From positions 1 to 52,700 of the forward strand of contig DRHQ01000104.1 of assembly GCA_011049545.1 (NCBI GenBank): a DNA stretch of 52,700 bases, written 5' to 3'. The translations under genes were made by a program, and so were the position numbers. The first letter of the stretch is position 1. Each line of letters opens with the position of its first letter. This stretch comes from Candidatus Aminicenantota bacterium (lineage in GTDB: Bacteria > Acidobacteriota > Aminicenantia > Aminicenantales > Aminicenantaceae). The notes under the pieces were generated by a model, which saw only the letters and a program-made list of their open reading frames with translations, was not told the DNA's origin and ran no database searches. Shown here one piece after another: positions 40,311-49,823 of the stretch.

Positions 40311-41672
40311 ATGTTTTCTAAAATCTTAATTGCAAATCGTGGGGAGATTGCCCTGCGCATTATCCGGGCAGCCCGAGAATTGGGCTTTAAAACTGTAGCT
40401 GTCTTCTCTGAGCCAGACAGAAATTCTCTGCACACCCTGCTTGCCGATGAGAAAATCTGCATAGGCCCTGCTAAAGCCTCTGAAAGCTATCTCAACATTC
40501 CCAATCTCCTTAGTGCGGCTGAGATTACTAAAGCCGATGCCATTCATCCTGGCTACGGATTCTTAGCGGAAAATCCCCGTTTCCCTGAGATCTGTGAAAC
40601 TTCAAGCATAACTTTTATCGGTCCTCCCGCTTCTCTCATGAGGCTCATGGGAGATAAAAATAGAGCTCGCCAAGAGATGGAAAAAGCCAAATTACCCGTT
40701 ATTCCTGGAGACGATAAAATTATTGAAGACATATCTGAGGCCAAAAAAATAGCTAAAAAAATCGGATACCCTGTTATCATCAAAGCAACGGCGGGTGGCG
40801 GAGGAAAAGGTTTGAGAGTTGTCCGCTCTGTAGCTAATCTGGAAGATCAGTTTTCCATAGCCCAAAATGAGGCTAACGCCGCTTTTGGTGACTCTTCTAT
40901 CTATATGGAAAAATATTTGTCCAACGCCCGCCACATAGAAATTCAGGTGATCGGCGACAAAAAGGGAAATGTCCTCGCTTTTGGTGAAAGAGAGTGCTCC
41001 ATCCAGAGAAAACACCAAAAACTACTGGAAGAGACACCTTCTCCATTCATAGATGAAAAATTACGGAGAAAGCTGATTAAAGCTGTCCAGGAGGCAGCCC
41101 ATTTCATAGGCTATCAGAGTTTAGGGACATTTGAGTTCTTAGTGGATGAGAGAAAGAAATTCTATTTTATGGAAGTCAACACGCGCGTACAAGTCGAACA
41201 TCCTATTACAGAAATGGTCTACGCTATCGATCTGATCAAAGAGCAGATCAAAATAGCTGCAGGCGATAACCTCTCCATCTCCCCTCATTTGAGATTAAGC
41301 GGTCATAGTATCGAATGCCGGATAAATGCAGAAGATGCGGAAACATTTATTCCTTCCCCCGGAAAGATTGACTTTTTGGTTTTTCCAGGAGGAGAAGGTA
41401 TCCGAGTGGATTCCGCAGCCTATAGCAACTGGCAAATTCCCCCTGACTACGACTCTCTTATTGCGAAAATTGTGGCGAAGGCCCCAACACGAGCAGATAC
41501 GATCAAAAAAATGATAGTTGCTTTAGAGATGACAATTATTGCCGGCATAAAAACAAACATTCCTCTTCACTTGAGTATTCTCTCCAACTCGGATTTCATC
41601 AAAGGAGATTACGATATCCAGTTTATGGAAAACTTCCTCGGCAAAAAGAATTCATCAAGAAAAAAAGAGTAG
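40311..41672 (+). CDS. accC: Biotin carboxylase
   Basis: The 453-residue ATP-grasp enzyme has all the standard motifs: ANRGEIALRIIRAARELG, HPGYGFLAENPRF, KATAGGGGKGLRVV (glycine-rich loop), FGERECSIQRKHQKLLEE, FMEVNTRVQVEHPITEM and ECRINAEDAETFIPSPG. It carboxylates biotin on AccB. It ends in a short basic tail, and its last 18 bases overlap the convergent lectin-like gene. No carboxyltransferase accAD is in the window. Confidence 0.96.
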   Translation: MFSKILIANRGEIALRIIRAARELGFKTVAVFSEPDRNSLHTLLADEKICIGPAKASESYLNIPNLLSAAEITKADAIHPGYGFLAENPRFPEICETSSITFIGPPASLMRLMGDKNRARQEMEKAKLPVIPGDDKIIEDISEAKKIAKKIGYPVIIKATAGGGGKGLRVVRSVANLEDQFSIAQNEANAAFGDSSIYMEKYLSNARHIEIQVIGDKKGNVLAFGERECSIQRKHQKLLEETPSPFIDEKLRRKLIKAVQEAAHFIGYQSLGTFEFLVDERKKFYFMEVNTRVQVEHPITEMVYAIDLIKEQIKIAAGDNLSISPHLRLSGHSIECRINAEDAETFIPSPGKIDFLVFPGGEGIRVDSAAYSNWQIPPDYDSLIAKIVAKAPTRADTIKKMIVALEMTIIAGIKTNIPLHLSILSNSDFIKGDYDIQFMENFLGKKNSSRKKE

Positions 41673-42266
41673 ATAAATTGTAACTTCAAAATCACCGGAA
41701 TTATCGCCGACAACATTCTCATTGATCCCCAAAAAAAGTCGCCCGCTTATTGGCATCCTGACTTGATTTGCCGAACCTATATAAAACTTTTCAATGATTT
41801 CGTGGCGAATCTCTTCACCAGTTTCCTCGTCGACTTCAATAGAAATTAGCCAGACAACCTTCCCGATTAAAGCCCCAATATTTTTATCTGAAATGGGCTG
41901 CTGCATGGTTTTACGATCCATGCCATCAGGTCCACACCATGCCATCGGGTTGCCTCTCTGAAGAGAAATTTGCCTCTGTGCGCTAAAATAAATTTCCTGA
42001 TCTTCTTTCACTTCAAGGCCTGTATCTATCCAATCCACACTACCTAAAACAGTTATTTTAGAAACTTCCTTCCACTCTAAACCGGAACTTTCTTCCTGTT
42101 CTTTGGCGAAAACCTCTTCCTTATTCAAAACAGAGTTTTCAACTGAAACACTGCTTGAAACGAAAAAGAAGAACAAAGAAGGAACAACTAGCAGTAACCA
42201 TCGCATAACAACAAGCAAACTTCCTTTAGCTCCGGACCTTATCACAGTCTTTCTCTTATTGCTCAT
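41655..42266 (-). CDS. Exported LecA-like (PA-IL-type) domain protein
   Basis: The 203-residue protein has a hydrophobic segment at residues 18-42 that serves as a signal or anchor, followed by an acidic linker. The main domain resembles the galactose-binding LecA fold: VLGSVDWIDTGLEVKEDQEIYF, PDGMD, IGALIGKVVWL, FYIGSANQVRMPISGRLFLG and NENVVGDNSGDFEVTIYL. The closing NxxxGDNSGxFxV stretch is the calcium/sugar-binding loop region in LecA. It is likely displayed at the cell surface or in the periplasm. A single CG cysteine is present. The gene is convergent with accC. Confidence 0.78.
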   Translation of the reverse strand: MSNKRKTVIRSGAKGSLLVVMRWLLLVVPSLFFFFVSSSVSVENSVLNKEEVFAKEQEESSGLEWKEVSKITVLGSVDWIDTGLEVKEDQEIYFSAQRQISLQRGNPMAWCGPDGMDRKTMQQPISDKNIGALIGKVVWLISIEVDEETGEEIRHEIIEKFYIGSANQVRMPISGRLFLGINENVVGDNSGDFEVTIYLLFFS

Positions 42267-42349
42267 TTTATCCTTTTCTTGTTACTTATTTTATCCTTTT
42301 CTCTTTCATTTGTATATTCTAATCAAATTCTCTGCCTTTGCTGTTCATT

Positions 42350-43141
42350 CTATACTTTAACATTTTCCATTTGAAGCACATCCACCATCTGCTGGTGAAT
42401 TAAACCGTTTGTCGTCAAAATTTCTGAATCAAAAATGCTGAATTCGTGATTCTTAAAATCAGAAATTCGGCCTCCTCCCTCCTGGGCAACCAAGGCCCCT
42501 GCAGCTATATCCCAAGGCTGAAGCTTCAATTCCCAGAAACCATCAAACCTCCCACAGGCCACATAGCAGAGATCCATCGCCGCAGAACCACAGCGCCGGA
42601 TCCCCTGGACTCGAGTCAAGAAATTATTAAAATGGACGATGTTGTTCACTTCGCTCACCCGAATATCATAAGGAAATCCCGTGGCTATAAGGCTCTTATC
42701 CAAATCATCAACATAAGAGACCTTAATCTCTTTTCCATTGAGAAACGCGCCTTCTCCCTTTATTGCCGAGAACATCTCTTTCCTCATGGGATCATAAACC
42801 ACACCGAGAACGATCTCCCCTTTTCTCTCCAATGCTATTGACACACAGAAAATAGGGAAGCTATGAGCATAATTTGTCGTACCATCAAGAGGATCAAAAA
42901 TCCACCTAAATCCTGCTCCTTCTTTTTTATTCAACCCTTCCTCCCCCAGAAAATCATGGCCAGGAAAACAGGATGAAAGATGCTTGAAAATTGCCTCCTG
43001 GGATTGATGATCAAAATTAGTGACCAGATCGACAGTCCCTTTATAAAATATTGTGCTGGACTTATCGATATTCTCACTGAGGATTCGCCCGGCCTTTTGA
43101 GCAGCGTCTTTTGCAGCTTCTAAATATCTGTCCATGTTCAT
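42350..43141 (-). CDS. Inositol-1-monophosphatase family protein
   Basis: The 263-residue phosphatase has the metal motifs EEG (DFLGEEGLNKKEG), DPLDGTTNYAHSFP and WDIAAGALVAQEGGG. This pattern is common to SuhB-type inositol monophosphatases and to some fructose-1,6-bisphosphatase or histidinol-phosphate phosphatase homologues. An ATG two codons later is an equally good start. The neighbours give no further hint of the substrate. Confidence 0.92.
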   Translation of the reverse strand: MNMDRYLEAAKDAAQKAGRILSENIDKSSTIFYKGTVDLVTNFDHQSQEAIFKHLSSCFPGHDFLGEEGLNKKEGAGFRWIFDPLDGTTNYAHSFPIFCVSIALERKGEIVLGVVYDPMRKEMFSAIKGEGAFLNGKEIKVSYVDDLDKSLIATGFPYDIRVSEVNNIVHFNNFLTRVQGIRRCGSAAMDLCYVACGRFDGFWELKLQPWDIAAGALVAQEGGGRISDFKNHEFSIFDSEILTTNGLIHQQMVDVLQMENVKV

Positions 43142-43262
43142 GGCCTCCCAATATTACCAACTCTCGACTTTTCTATCAACCTCTTCAGGGTCAGACCCCT
43201 ATGAACCTTTTGCCTTTTCAGTCGTATTATAATATGATAATGCAATCTGAGAGAAAGAGGAA

Positions 43263-44489
43263 ATGAACAAAAAAAGAAGCTTCTTCAAGAGGAAAAAAAA
43301 GGCAATCATAATTTTTACTGTAATCATATTTATCGGGATTATTATTATCTTCAACCTCCGATCACAAAGAGAAAAAAGCATAAAAGTGACTGTAGAGAAG
43401 GCTGAAAAGCATGACTTGACTTCGAAAATCTCGGCATCGGGAGAAGTTAAGCCCAAAAAAAATGTGAATATTAGCGCTCATATACCAGGAAGGATTGTCA
43501 AAATAGGGGTGGAGGAAGGTCAAAGCGTTAAGGCAGAAGATTTTCTTCTGAAACTTGACTCAACTCAATACCAAGCTAATGCTGACCGGGCCCAAGCTCT
43601 CATTCATTCTTACAGAGCTGAGTTTATAAGGGCCGAGGCAGAACTGAAAAAAGATAAAAGCTCCTACAAGAGATATCAGAAACTTTTTGAGGAAAAACTT
43701 ATCTCCGAAGAACAACTGGAAGCAGCCGAGGCTCAATATGATATCTCTAAAGCACAGCAACAAGCCATCATGTATCAAATCGACCAGGCCCAAGCATCTC
43801 TTCAAAGCGCCTTGGATGACTTGAGCAAAACGGCCTACAGCTCTCCTATTGATGGGATTATCACAAGCCTTCGAGTTGAAGAGGGGGAAATCGCCATGAT
43901 CGGCACGATGAACAACCCCGGTACAATTCTGATGACCATCGCCGACCTATCTGTGATGGAAGTAGAGGTTGAAGTTGACGAAACAGACGTCATCGGAGTC
44001 GAGATCGGACAGCAGGCTGAGGTAAGAGTCGATGCCTTCCCTGACCAGGACATCAAAGGAAAAGTGACTGAAATCGGAAGCTCTGCTCTTCAAAAAGTGA
44101 CTTCATCCGAAGAATCTAGGGATTTTAAGGTTATCATAACCCTGGAGAATCCCCCAGAGAACCTTAAGCCTGGCCTCTCAGCCACAGCAGATATCATCAC
44201 CGCTGAAAAAACAGACATCCTTGCTATCCCGATTTCCGCTTTAGTTTTAAGAGAAAAAGAGGAAAAGGAAGGAGAAAAAAATGATGAACAAGAAGAAGGA
44301 GTCTATGTCGTCGAGGAAAATCGGGTGAAATTTTTTCCTGTGGAAAAAGGAATTATGGGTGAGATGATGATAGAAATCACCACTGGGCTTGAAGAAGGAC
44401 AAGATATTGTTGTCGGTCCCTATAGCGCACTCCGCCAGCTTAAAGACGATACACTTATCAAACCAGAAGAAAAGAAAAAAGAAGAATAA
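43263..44489 (+). CDS. Periplasmic adaptor (membrane fusion) protein, HlyD/MacA-like
   Basis: The 408-residue protein has one N-terminal transmembrane anchor ([17 protein letters not shown]), a biotinyl-lipoyl-like half-motif ([20 protein letters not shown]), a long coiled-coil hairpin (residues about 100-195) and beta-barrel domains with [18 protein letters not shown]. It would bridge an inner-membrane ABC transporter and an outer-membrane channel. The stop codon overlaps the start of the ABC ATPase. The cluster lacks a MacB-type permease. Confidence 0.92.
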   Translation: MNKKRSFFKRKKKAIIIFTVIIFIGIIIIFNLRSQREKSIKVTVEKAEKHDLTSKISASGEVKPKKNVNISAHIPGRIVKIGVEEGQSVKAEDFLLKLDSTQYQANADRAQALIHSYRAEFIRAEAELKKDKSSYKRYQKLFEEKLISEEQLEAAEAQYDISKAQQQAIMYQIDQAQASLQSALDDLSKTAYSSPIDGIITSLRVEEGEIAMIGTMNNPGTILMTIADLSVMEVEVEVDETDVIGVEIGQQAEVRVDAFPDQDIKGKVTEIGSSALQKVTSSEESRDFKVIITLENPPENLKPGLSATADIITAEKTDILAIPISALVLREKEEKEGEKNDEQEEGVYVVEENRVKFFPVEKGIMGEMMIEITTGLEEGQDIVVGPYSALRQLKDDTLIKPEEKKKEE

Positions 44490-45190
44490 TGGAACGCAAC
44501 AACAACATCATTATCTCCGCAGAGAACCTCTGGAAAATATATCAATTGGGAAGGCAGGAAGTTAATGCCCTCCGCGAGGCGACATTCACTATTTCCCAGG
44601 GAGAATTTGTAGCCATCATGGGCCCCTCCGGTTCTGGAAAGTCAACCCTCATGAACATACTGGGATGTCTCGATACTCCCACAAAGGGAAACTATCATTT
44701 GAGGGGGAAATTGGTCAGCACGTTAGATGATAACGAACTCGCTTACATCCGCAATAACGAGATCGGTTTTGTCTTTCAAGTCTTTAACCTCCTCGCCCGA
44801 GCCACTGCTTTCCATAACGTGGAACTCCCCCTTATTTACAAAGGAACCCAGAAGAAAATAAGGGAAGAAAAGACACGTAAAGCACTGGAAATGGTAGAGA
44901 TGTCGGATAGAATGAATCACCGCCCCCCTGAACTCTCGGGAGGTGAAAGGCAGAGAGTGGCTATTGCCCGCGCTCTTGTTAATGAACCTTCTCTCCTCCT
45001 TGCAGATGAACCTACGGGTAATCTTGACTCCAAAACAGGGGAAGAGATCATCAACCTCTTTCGCAAAATACATTCTCAGGGAAACACCATCATTGTGGTC
45101 ACCCATGAGAGAGAAATTGCCGAGCACGCTCACCGGATAATATTCTTAAAAGATGGAAGGATTGTAAAGGAAGAACGGAAAGGAAAATAA
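44489..45190 (+). CDS. ABC transporter ATP-binding protein, MacB/LolD-type
   Basis: A 233-residue ATPase with Walker [10 protein letters not shown] (45-53), the Q-loop [11 protein letters not shown] signature [15 protein letters not shown] and Walker [13 protein letters not shown]. LolD/MacB-family domains drive lipoprotein sorting, efflux or peptide export using a separate or fused FtsX-like permease. It overlaps the adaptor gene by one base and is followed four bases later by a Yip1 membrane protein instead of the expected permease. Confidence 0.94.
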   Translation: MERNNNIIISAENLWKIYQLGRQEVNALREATFTISQGEFVAIMGPSGSGKSTLMNILGCLDTPTKGNYHLRGKLVSTLDDNELAYIRNNEIGFVFQVFNLLARATAFHNVELPLIYKGTQKKIREEKTRKALEMVEMSDRMNHRPPELSGGERQRVAIARALVNEPSLLLADEPTGNLDSKTGEEIINLFRKIHSQGNTIIVVTHEREIAEHAHRIIFLKDGRIVKEERKGK

Positions 45191-45193
45191 TAC

Positions 45194-45901
45194 ATGGATC
45201 TTTTCAATCGTCTCCAAGGAATATTATTCAACCCGAAGGTAACACTGAAAGCTATTTCAGAAAAACCAATCTGGATTGATGCCCTCATTATTCTCCTCAT
45301 CGCCTGGGTTCTTTTTAGCTTCATTATAGCTCCTTATGCTCAAAAAGATCAGCTTAAGATACTTAAAAACAACGACAAACTCATAGAAAGAATGGGGGAA
45401 GATAGATTCAACGAGATGATCGAACGTGCAGAAAATCCTTCTCAGGCCAGCATCATCCTCCGCAACTTGGTCCTTAATCCTGGAGGTTTACTCATCGGTT
45501 TTCTCTTCTCGAGCTTGATTATTCTTGCCATGAGCCGGATGTTTTCCACAGAAGGAAATTACAAACAGATTTTCTCAGCCATACTCCACGCAAACTTCAT
45601 CGACAAAATCCTGGGCAATGCCCTGCGCCTGGTCCTGATTCTCACCCGAAAATCTGTTATGCAGACCACCACAAGCCTGGCACTTTTCTTCCCAAAACTG
45701 GAAATGACTTCTCCCACCTTCATTATCCTGAGCCAGATTGACTTTTTCCAGATCTGGCTCTTTGGAATCCTCGGCTATGGCCTCTCTTCTATCTTCAAAA
45801 TTGAATTAAAAAAAGCCCTTATCCTATCTTACACTTTTTGGGTTCTAAAAAGTCTTCTCTACATTGCTTTAGGCCTCTTGGGCGCGAAATATATGGGATA
45901 A
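45194..45901 (+). CDS. Yip1-family membrane protein
   Basis: The 235-residue protein has about five transmembrane segments (WIDALIILLIAWVLFSFII, GGLLIGFLFSSLIILAMS and others) and the N-terminal LFNRLQGILFNPKVTLKAI segment that is typical of bacterial Yip1-domain proteins. Function in bacteria is unknown. Its tight linkage to an adaptor and an ABC ATPase suggests a role in that transporter, perhaps replacing or recruiting the permease. ATG at four bases after the ATPase stop. Confidence 0.82.
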   Translation: MDLFNRLQGILFNPKVTLKAISEKPIWIDALIILLIAWVLFSFIIAPYAQKDQLKILKNNDKLIERMGEDRFNEMIERAENPSQASIILRNLVLNPGGLLIGFLFSSLIILAMSRMFSTEGNYKQIFSAILHANFIDKILGNALRLVLILTRKSVMQTTTSLALFFPKLEMTSPTFIILSQIDFFQIWLFGILGYGLSSIFKIELKKALILSYTFWVLKSLLYIALGLLGAKYMG

Positions 45902-45950
45902 AGCCCGCTTTCCGTTTGACATGAAGTCCGTTCATTTATAAGGTATCTTT

Positions 45951-46204
45951 ATGGAAGAATGCGGGTTTCAAGGAAATCTGGCTGATATTCCCTTCGTTCA
46001 ACTTCAATTCAGCATCTGGCAGAGAGAAAAATCTGGCTACTTAAAACTGAGAAAAATAAAGTCGAAAAGAAATTGTATCTTGAAAAGGGCAAGATAGTAG
46101 TAAAGCGAGGCACATTTCCTGAAAAAGATTTCCTTAAAAAATTAGCCAAAAAAACCTCGGGCAATAAACACGAACAAACGCATGTCAAAAACCTAGGAGA
46201 ATAG
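45951..46204 (+). pseudogene. DUF4388-like fragment with a frameshift
   Basis: The first frame reads MEECGFQGNLADIPFVQLQF then REKSGYLKLR. After the A-run at 46052-46056 the sequence continues sensibly only in another frame: KVEKKLYLEKGKIVVKRGTF then PEKDFLKKLAKK. One extra A would join them into an 84-residue protein. The GNLADIPFVQLLF...SGYLKL...LYLEKGKIV pattern resembles the DUF4388 (PATAN) domain found in signalling proteins. The usual C-terminal part is missing. It is either a decayed remnant or a sequencing/assembly indel. It fills most of the gap between the Yip1 gene and miaA. Confidence 0.6.
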
Positions 46205-46208
46205 AGAA

Positions 46209-46295
46209 ATGGAATTGAGGAGAAAACAGATTCTCGCTCTTTTAATTTTTATAACTCTCCTTGTACTTCTCCTGCTGATAAAAATTGGAATCTAA
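46209..46295 (+). CDS. 28-residue putative membrane peptide
   Basis: This short frame reads MELRRKQILALLIFITLLVL followed by LLLIKIGI, one hydrophobic helix after a basic start, and overlaps the miaA start by 11 bases. It may couple translation into miaA, whose own start lacks a ribosome site. There is no family match; expression is unproven. Confidence 0.35.
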   Translation: MELRRKQILALLIFITLLVLLLLIKIGI

Positions 46296-47208
46296 AACCA
46301 AAAATCTCATCATTGTTCTAGGTCCTACTGGAGTGGGCAAAAGCTCCACCGCAGTGAAACTGGCAACAAAATTAAAAGGAGAAATCATAAATTGTGATTC
46401 AATGCAGGTCTATAAAGACTTCGATATCGGAACAGATAAAATTCCCTTGGAAAAAAGAGGCAATATCCCTCATCATCTCCTGGATGTTGTGAGCCCCTCG
46501 ACCCAATTTACGGCAGCAGACTTCGCCCGGTTGGCTTTAGAAACAGCAAATGCTGTCTTGAAGAAAAAAAAACTTCCTTTCATCGTCGGAGGAACCGGTT
46601 TATATTTAAAGGCCCTCCTCAACGGTCTTTTCCCAGGAGGAGGAAGTGACCCATCGATCCGCCAGAAACTGGAAAGGGAAGCCACGAAGAAAGGGCTGGA
46701 TACCTTAAGAGAGAAACTAAAGGAAGTCGATCCTGTCTATTATCAAAAAATTGGAGAGAAAGATAAAGTCAGGATAATACGGGCTTTAGAAGTCTTCTAC
46801 TCAACTCGAAAACCTTTATCTAAACAATTTTTGAACACTGAATCTTATGTTAAAGATTTTAATATAATAAAAATTGGGCTAAAATTAGAAAGAAAGGAAA
46901 TTTACACGAGGATTGAAGAAAGAGTAGATAAAATGTTCGAAAGAGGGATAACGAGAGAAGTGCAAGAGCTTCTCCAGAAAGGAGTTGATAAAAATTCTCC
47001 TCCCTTTCGTGCACTTGGCTACAAATATGTCTTAAAACTTCTTAAAAAAGAAATCCCTCTGGAAGAAGCCATAACTTTGACCAAAAGGGATACGCGCCAC
47101 TATGCAAAAAGACAGATGACATGGTTCAGGAAAATGGAGGGAATCAAATGGTTTTCTCCCCAGGACTTCCCTTCTATCCTGGAATATGTTAAGAACAACT
47201 TAAATTAA
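46285..47208 (+). CDS. miaA: tRNA dimethylallyltransferase
   Basis: The 307-residue enzyme has the P-loop GPTGVGKSSTAVKLA, the DSMQVYKDFDIGTDK acceptor-recognition motif, FIVGGTGLYLKALLNG, and TKRDTRHYAKRQMTWFRK near the end. It adds the isoprenoid group from DMAPP (made by IspH) to A37 of tRNAs. The start is a TTG with no clear ribosome-binding site, so translation may depend on upstream coupling. It is followed one base later by hflX. Confidence 0.95.
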   Translation: MESKTKNLIIVLGPTGVGKSSTAVKLATKLKGEIINCDSMQVYKDFDIGTDKIPLEKRGNIPHHLLDVVSPSTQFTAADFARLALETANAVLKKKKLPFIVGGTGLYLKALLNGLFPGGGSDPSIRQKLEREATKKGLDTLREKLKEVDPVYYQKIGEKDKVRIIRALEVFYSTRKPLSKQFLNTESYVKDFNIIKIGLKLERKEIYTRIEERVDKMFERGITREVQELLQKGVDKNSPPFRALGYKYVLKLLKKEIPLEEAITLTKRDTRHYAKRQMTWFRKMEGIKWFSPQDFPSILEYVKNNLN

Positions 47209-47209
47209 A

Positions 47210-48472
47210 ATGGAAAAAGCCATCCTGGTCCATCTCGCAACAAACAAGATAGAAAAACGAGATGCAGAAGAATCCATGCAGGAGCTGAAGGAATTAGCTA
47301 GGACAGCCGGAGCGCAAGTCGCCGGAGAAATATTCCAATTCCGGCCAGAGATCAGTCCGAAATATCTCATAGGAAAAGGAAAAGTATCAGAAATTATTCG
47401 CTCGAAGGAAGAAACTCAGGCCAACCTTATCATTTTCGACCATAACCTCAGCCCTATCCAGCAGCAAAACCTGGAAGATGAGATTCAGACTAAGGTCATA
47501 GATAGAAACCAGCTAATCCTTGATATATTCGCCCAACGAGCCAGAAGCAAGGAGGGAAAACTTCAGGTAGAGCTTGCTCAACTCAACTATCTCCTTCCGC
47601 GTTTGTTGGGTAAAGGAGAAGCCCTCTCACGGTTAGGAGGAGGTATCGGTACACGTGGCCCTGGGGAGAAAAAACTCGAAGAGGACAGGCGGAGAATTAA
47701 GGATAGAATATCCAAGATAAAAAAGGAAATGATTAATCTTCGAAAAAGACGAGCCGCTCAAAGAAAAAGCAGAAAAAAAAGTCCTGTTCCAGTTGTTTCG
47801 CTTGTGGGATACACGAATACAGGAAAATCTACCTTATTCAACTGCCTCTCCAGGGAAAAGATGTTCACCTCTCCGCAGCTCTTTGCAACTCTGGATCCAA
47901 TCCTTCGCCGGGTGAGTTTCTCGGACGGCCTTTACTTTTTCCTGAGTGACACGGTCGGATTCATCAAAAAAATCCCTATTGAGCTGATAACTTCCTTTAA
48001 GGCCACTTTAGAGGAACTTAAGGAGGCTGATTGCATCCTCCACATCATTGATATAACTTCAGTCAACTATGAAAGTCAGGTCGATGCAGTAGAAAAAACT
48101 CTTTCCAAGATAGGAGTTCCCGACATCCCTGTTGTTAAAGTTTTTAATAAAGTCGATCTTTTACCTGCACATGAAGAGCTTTTAGAGAAAAATAGACACT
48201 CTGATAGCCCCGTCATCTATGTCTCAGCAAAAACAGGAGATGGAGTCCAAACCCTGAAAGAGCGCCTCAGGTCTTTACTCTTTAAAAACCTGGAATTATT
48301 TTATTTGTGTATTCCCAAATCAAAAAGAGAATTGATCCATTCTTTTTCGAAATGGACTATGATATTAAAAAGAAGAGAAAACGGCGATTATTTTGAGTTG
48401 AAGATTATGGCCAATCCACGCTCAATTCTGAATTACTCGCCTTATATAAAAAGAGGAGAAAAAAATTGGTGA
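47210..48472 (+). CDS. hflX: HflX-type ribosome-associated GTPase
   Basis: The 420-residue protein has the HflX N-terminal domain (ISPKYLIGKGKVSEI, FDHNLSPIQQQNLE), the linker with GGGIGTRGPGEKKLEEDRRRI, and the Obg-like G domain with GYTNTGKSTLFN, DTVGFIKKIP, FNKVDLL and SAKTG. It splits stalled ribosomes under stress. It is directly linked to miaA, as in many bacteria. Its stop codon overlaps the next gene. Confidence 0.95.
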   Translation: MEKAILVHLATNKIEKRDAEESMQELKELARTAGAQVAGEIFQFRPEISPKYLIGKGKVSEIIRSKEETQANLIIFDHNLSPIQQQNLEDEIQTKVIDRNQLILDIFAQRARSKEGKLQVELAQLNYLLPRLLGKGEALSRLGGGIGTRGPGEKKLEEDRRRIKDRISKIKKEMINLRKRRAAQRKSRKKSPVPVVSLVGYTNTGKSTLFNCLSREKMFTSPQLFATLDPILRRVSFSDGLYFFLSDTVGFIKKIPIELITSFKATLEELKEADCILHIIDITSVNYESQVDAVEKTLSKIGVPDIPVVKVFNKVDLLPAHEELLEKNRHSDSPVIYVSAKTGDGVQTLKERLRSLLFKNLELFYLCIPKSKRELIHSFSKWTMILKRRENGDYFELKIMANPRSILNYSPYIKRGEKNW

Positions 48473-49788
48473 AAAAAGCATTCAAAACTTTTTTACTCTT
48501 TATATTTTTTTGGTCATGTGCAACCTATCAACCTCCACCTATTTCCCTTTATATAGAAAGCCTTCCTGCTTCCATCGTGGCAGAGTTTTCCCTTGAGGAA
48601 AGAATTCTCGCAGAAGAAGCCTGGGAAACTTTGAATCAAGGGGAAGGGAAAAAAGCCGAAAAACAAATCTCAAAGATGGGAGCTCAAAATCCAATTTATA
48701 ACGTAGGTTTAGCCTACTCCTATTTTCTGCAAAACAGACTTCAGAGGGCTGAAGAATTCTTTAAAGCAGCCCTGAAAGAACTTCCTGACATGACTCTTAT
48801 TCACTCAGGCCTAGCCCAGATTTATCGAGAAAAAGGACGGGATGACCGGGCATTTGCTGAATTCAGGGAAATTCTCAAAAGAGAACCAGAGCATCCCTGG
48901 GCTAAGCAGCAATATGAAACCTTTAAAAACAAAAAGTTTGATGAATCTCTTTTGGAAGCAAAACTTGCCATCGCTGCGGGAGATTCGGAAGGAAGTAAAA
49001 AAGCTTATCTTAAAGCTCTCTATTACGCACCTCAATCCACAGAAGCCCACCTCGTGCTTGCTGACATCTACAAAAAGGAAAACAAACTTCAAAATGCCCT
49101 GGTTCATCTCTTAGCTGCAAGCTCGAGTGAACCAACGAACACAGAGATACTAAAAGATTACGCAGAAGCACTCTACCAGGCAGCTCAGTATACAAAAAGT
49201 CTTAGAATCTATGAAAAACTGCTATATTTAGAGCCGGAAAACAAACAAATAATGAATAGAATCGAAGGCATTAAAAACAGGTTAGGGATTTATGAACTTC
49301 CCACAAGATACAATTCCATCGCCTTCTCAGAAGCCGTCTCTAAGGAAGAAATAGCCGCTCTCCTTGTGGTCAAGTTCAAAGGAATATTTGATGAGGCCCC
49401 GGGCACCCCTCCCATTATCATCGATATTGCAACCTCTTGGGCATCACAATTCATCCTTCAAGTAACTTCATTGGGTATTCTGGATATCTATCCCAATCAC
49501 ACTTTTCAACCGAAAAAGATTGTTACCAGGGCAGAGATGGCAGAAATTCTCCTTCGTTTAATAAACTATTTGGAAAAGAAAGGATACAAGTTTTTCCATC
49601 AGATCCCACCAGAAAGAATCCAAATCTCAGATGTTGCCTCCCACAACTACTATTATAATGCGATTATCCAGATTATTTCCTATAATATCATGGATCTCTC
49701 TCTAAATAGAGAGTTTAATCCGGACCTTCCTGTATCAGGGCAAGAATCCATAAGGCTCTTGGATATTATCTTAGCTTTGATTAAATAA
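48469..49788 (+). CDS. TPR lipoprotein with SLH-like C-terminal domain
   Basis: The protein has 439 residues from a GTG preceded by AGAGGAG (a TTG one codon earlier is possible). The leader FKTFLLFIFFWSC fits a lipobox. Residues about 55-275 are TPR units (QNRLQRAEEFFKAALKELPD, AHLVLADIYKKENKLQNAL). After a linker, an SLH-type segment follows (IATSWASQFILQVTSLGILD, IYPNHTFQPKKIVTRAEMAE). SLH domains usually bind cell-wall polymers, so this would be an envelope-tethered scaffold. It ends an operon with miaA and hflX. Confidence 0.85.
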   Translation: MKKAFKTFLLFIFFWSCATYQPPPISLYIESLPASIVAEFSLEERILAEEAWETLNQGEGKKAEKQISKMGAQNPIYNVGLAYSYFLQNRLQRAEEFFKAALKELPDMTLIHSGLAQIYREKGRDDRAFAEFREILKREPEHPWAKQQYETFKNKKFDESLLEAKLAIAAGDSEGSKKAYLKALYYAPQSTEAHLVLADIYKKENKLQNALVHLLAASSSEPTNTEILKDYAEALYQAAQYTKSLRIYEKLLYLEPENKQIMNRIEGIKNRLGIYELPTRYNSIAFSEAVSKEEIAALLVVKFKGIFDEAPGTPPIIIDIATSWASQFILQVTSLGILDIYPNHTFQPKKIVTRAEMAEILLRLINYLEKKGYKFFHQIPPERIQISDVASHNYYYNAIIQIISYNIMDLSLNREFNPDLPVSGQESIRLLDIILALIK

Positions 49789-49823
49789 ATCACTTTTTTT
49801 TAGGCATTGAAAATTATCGTTAG

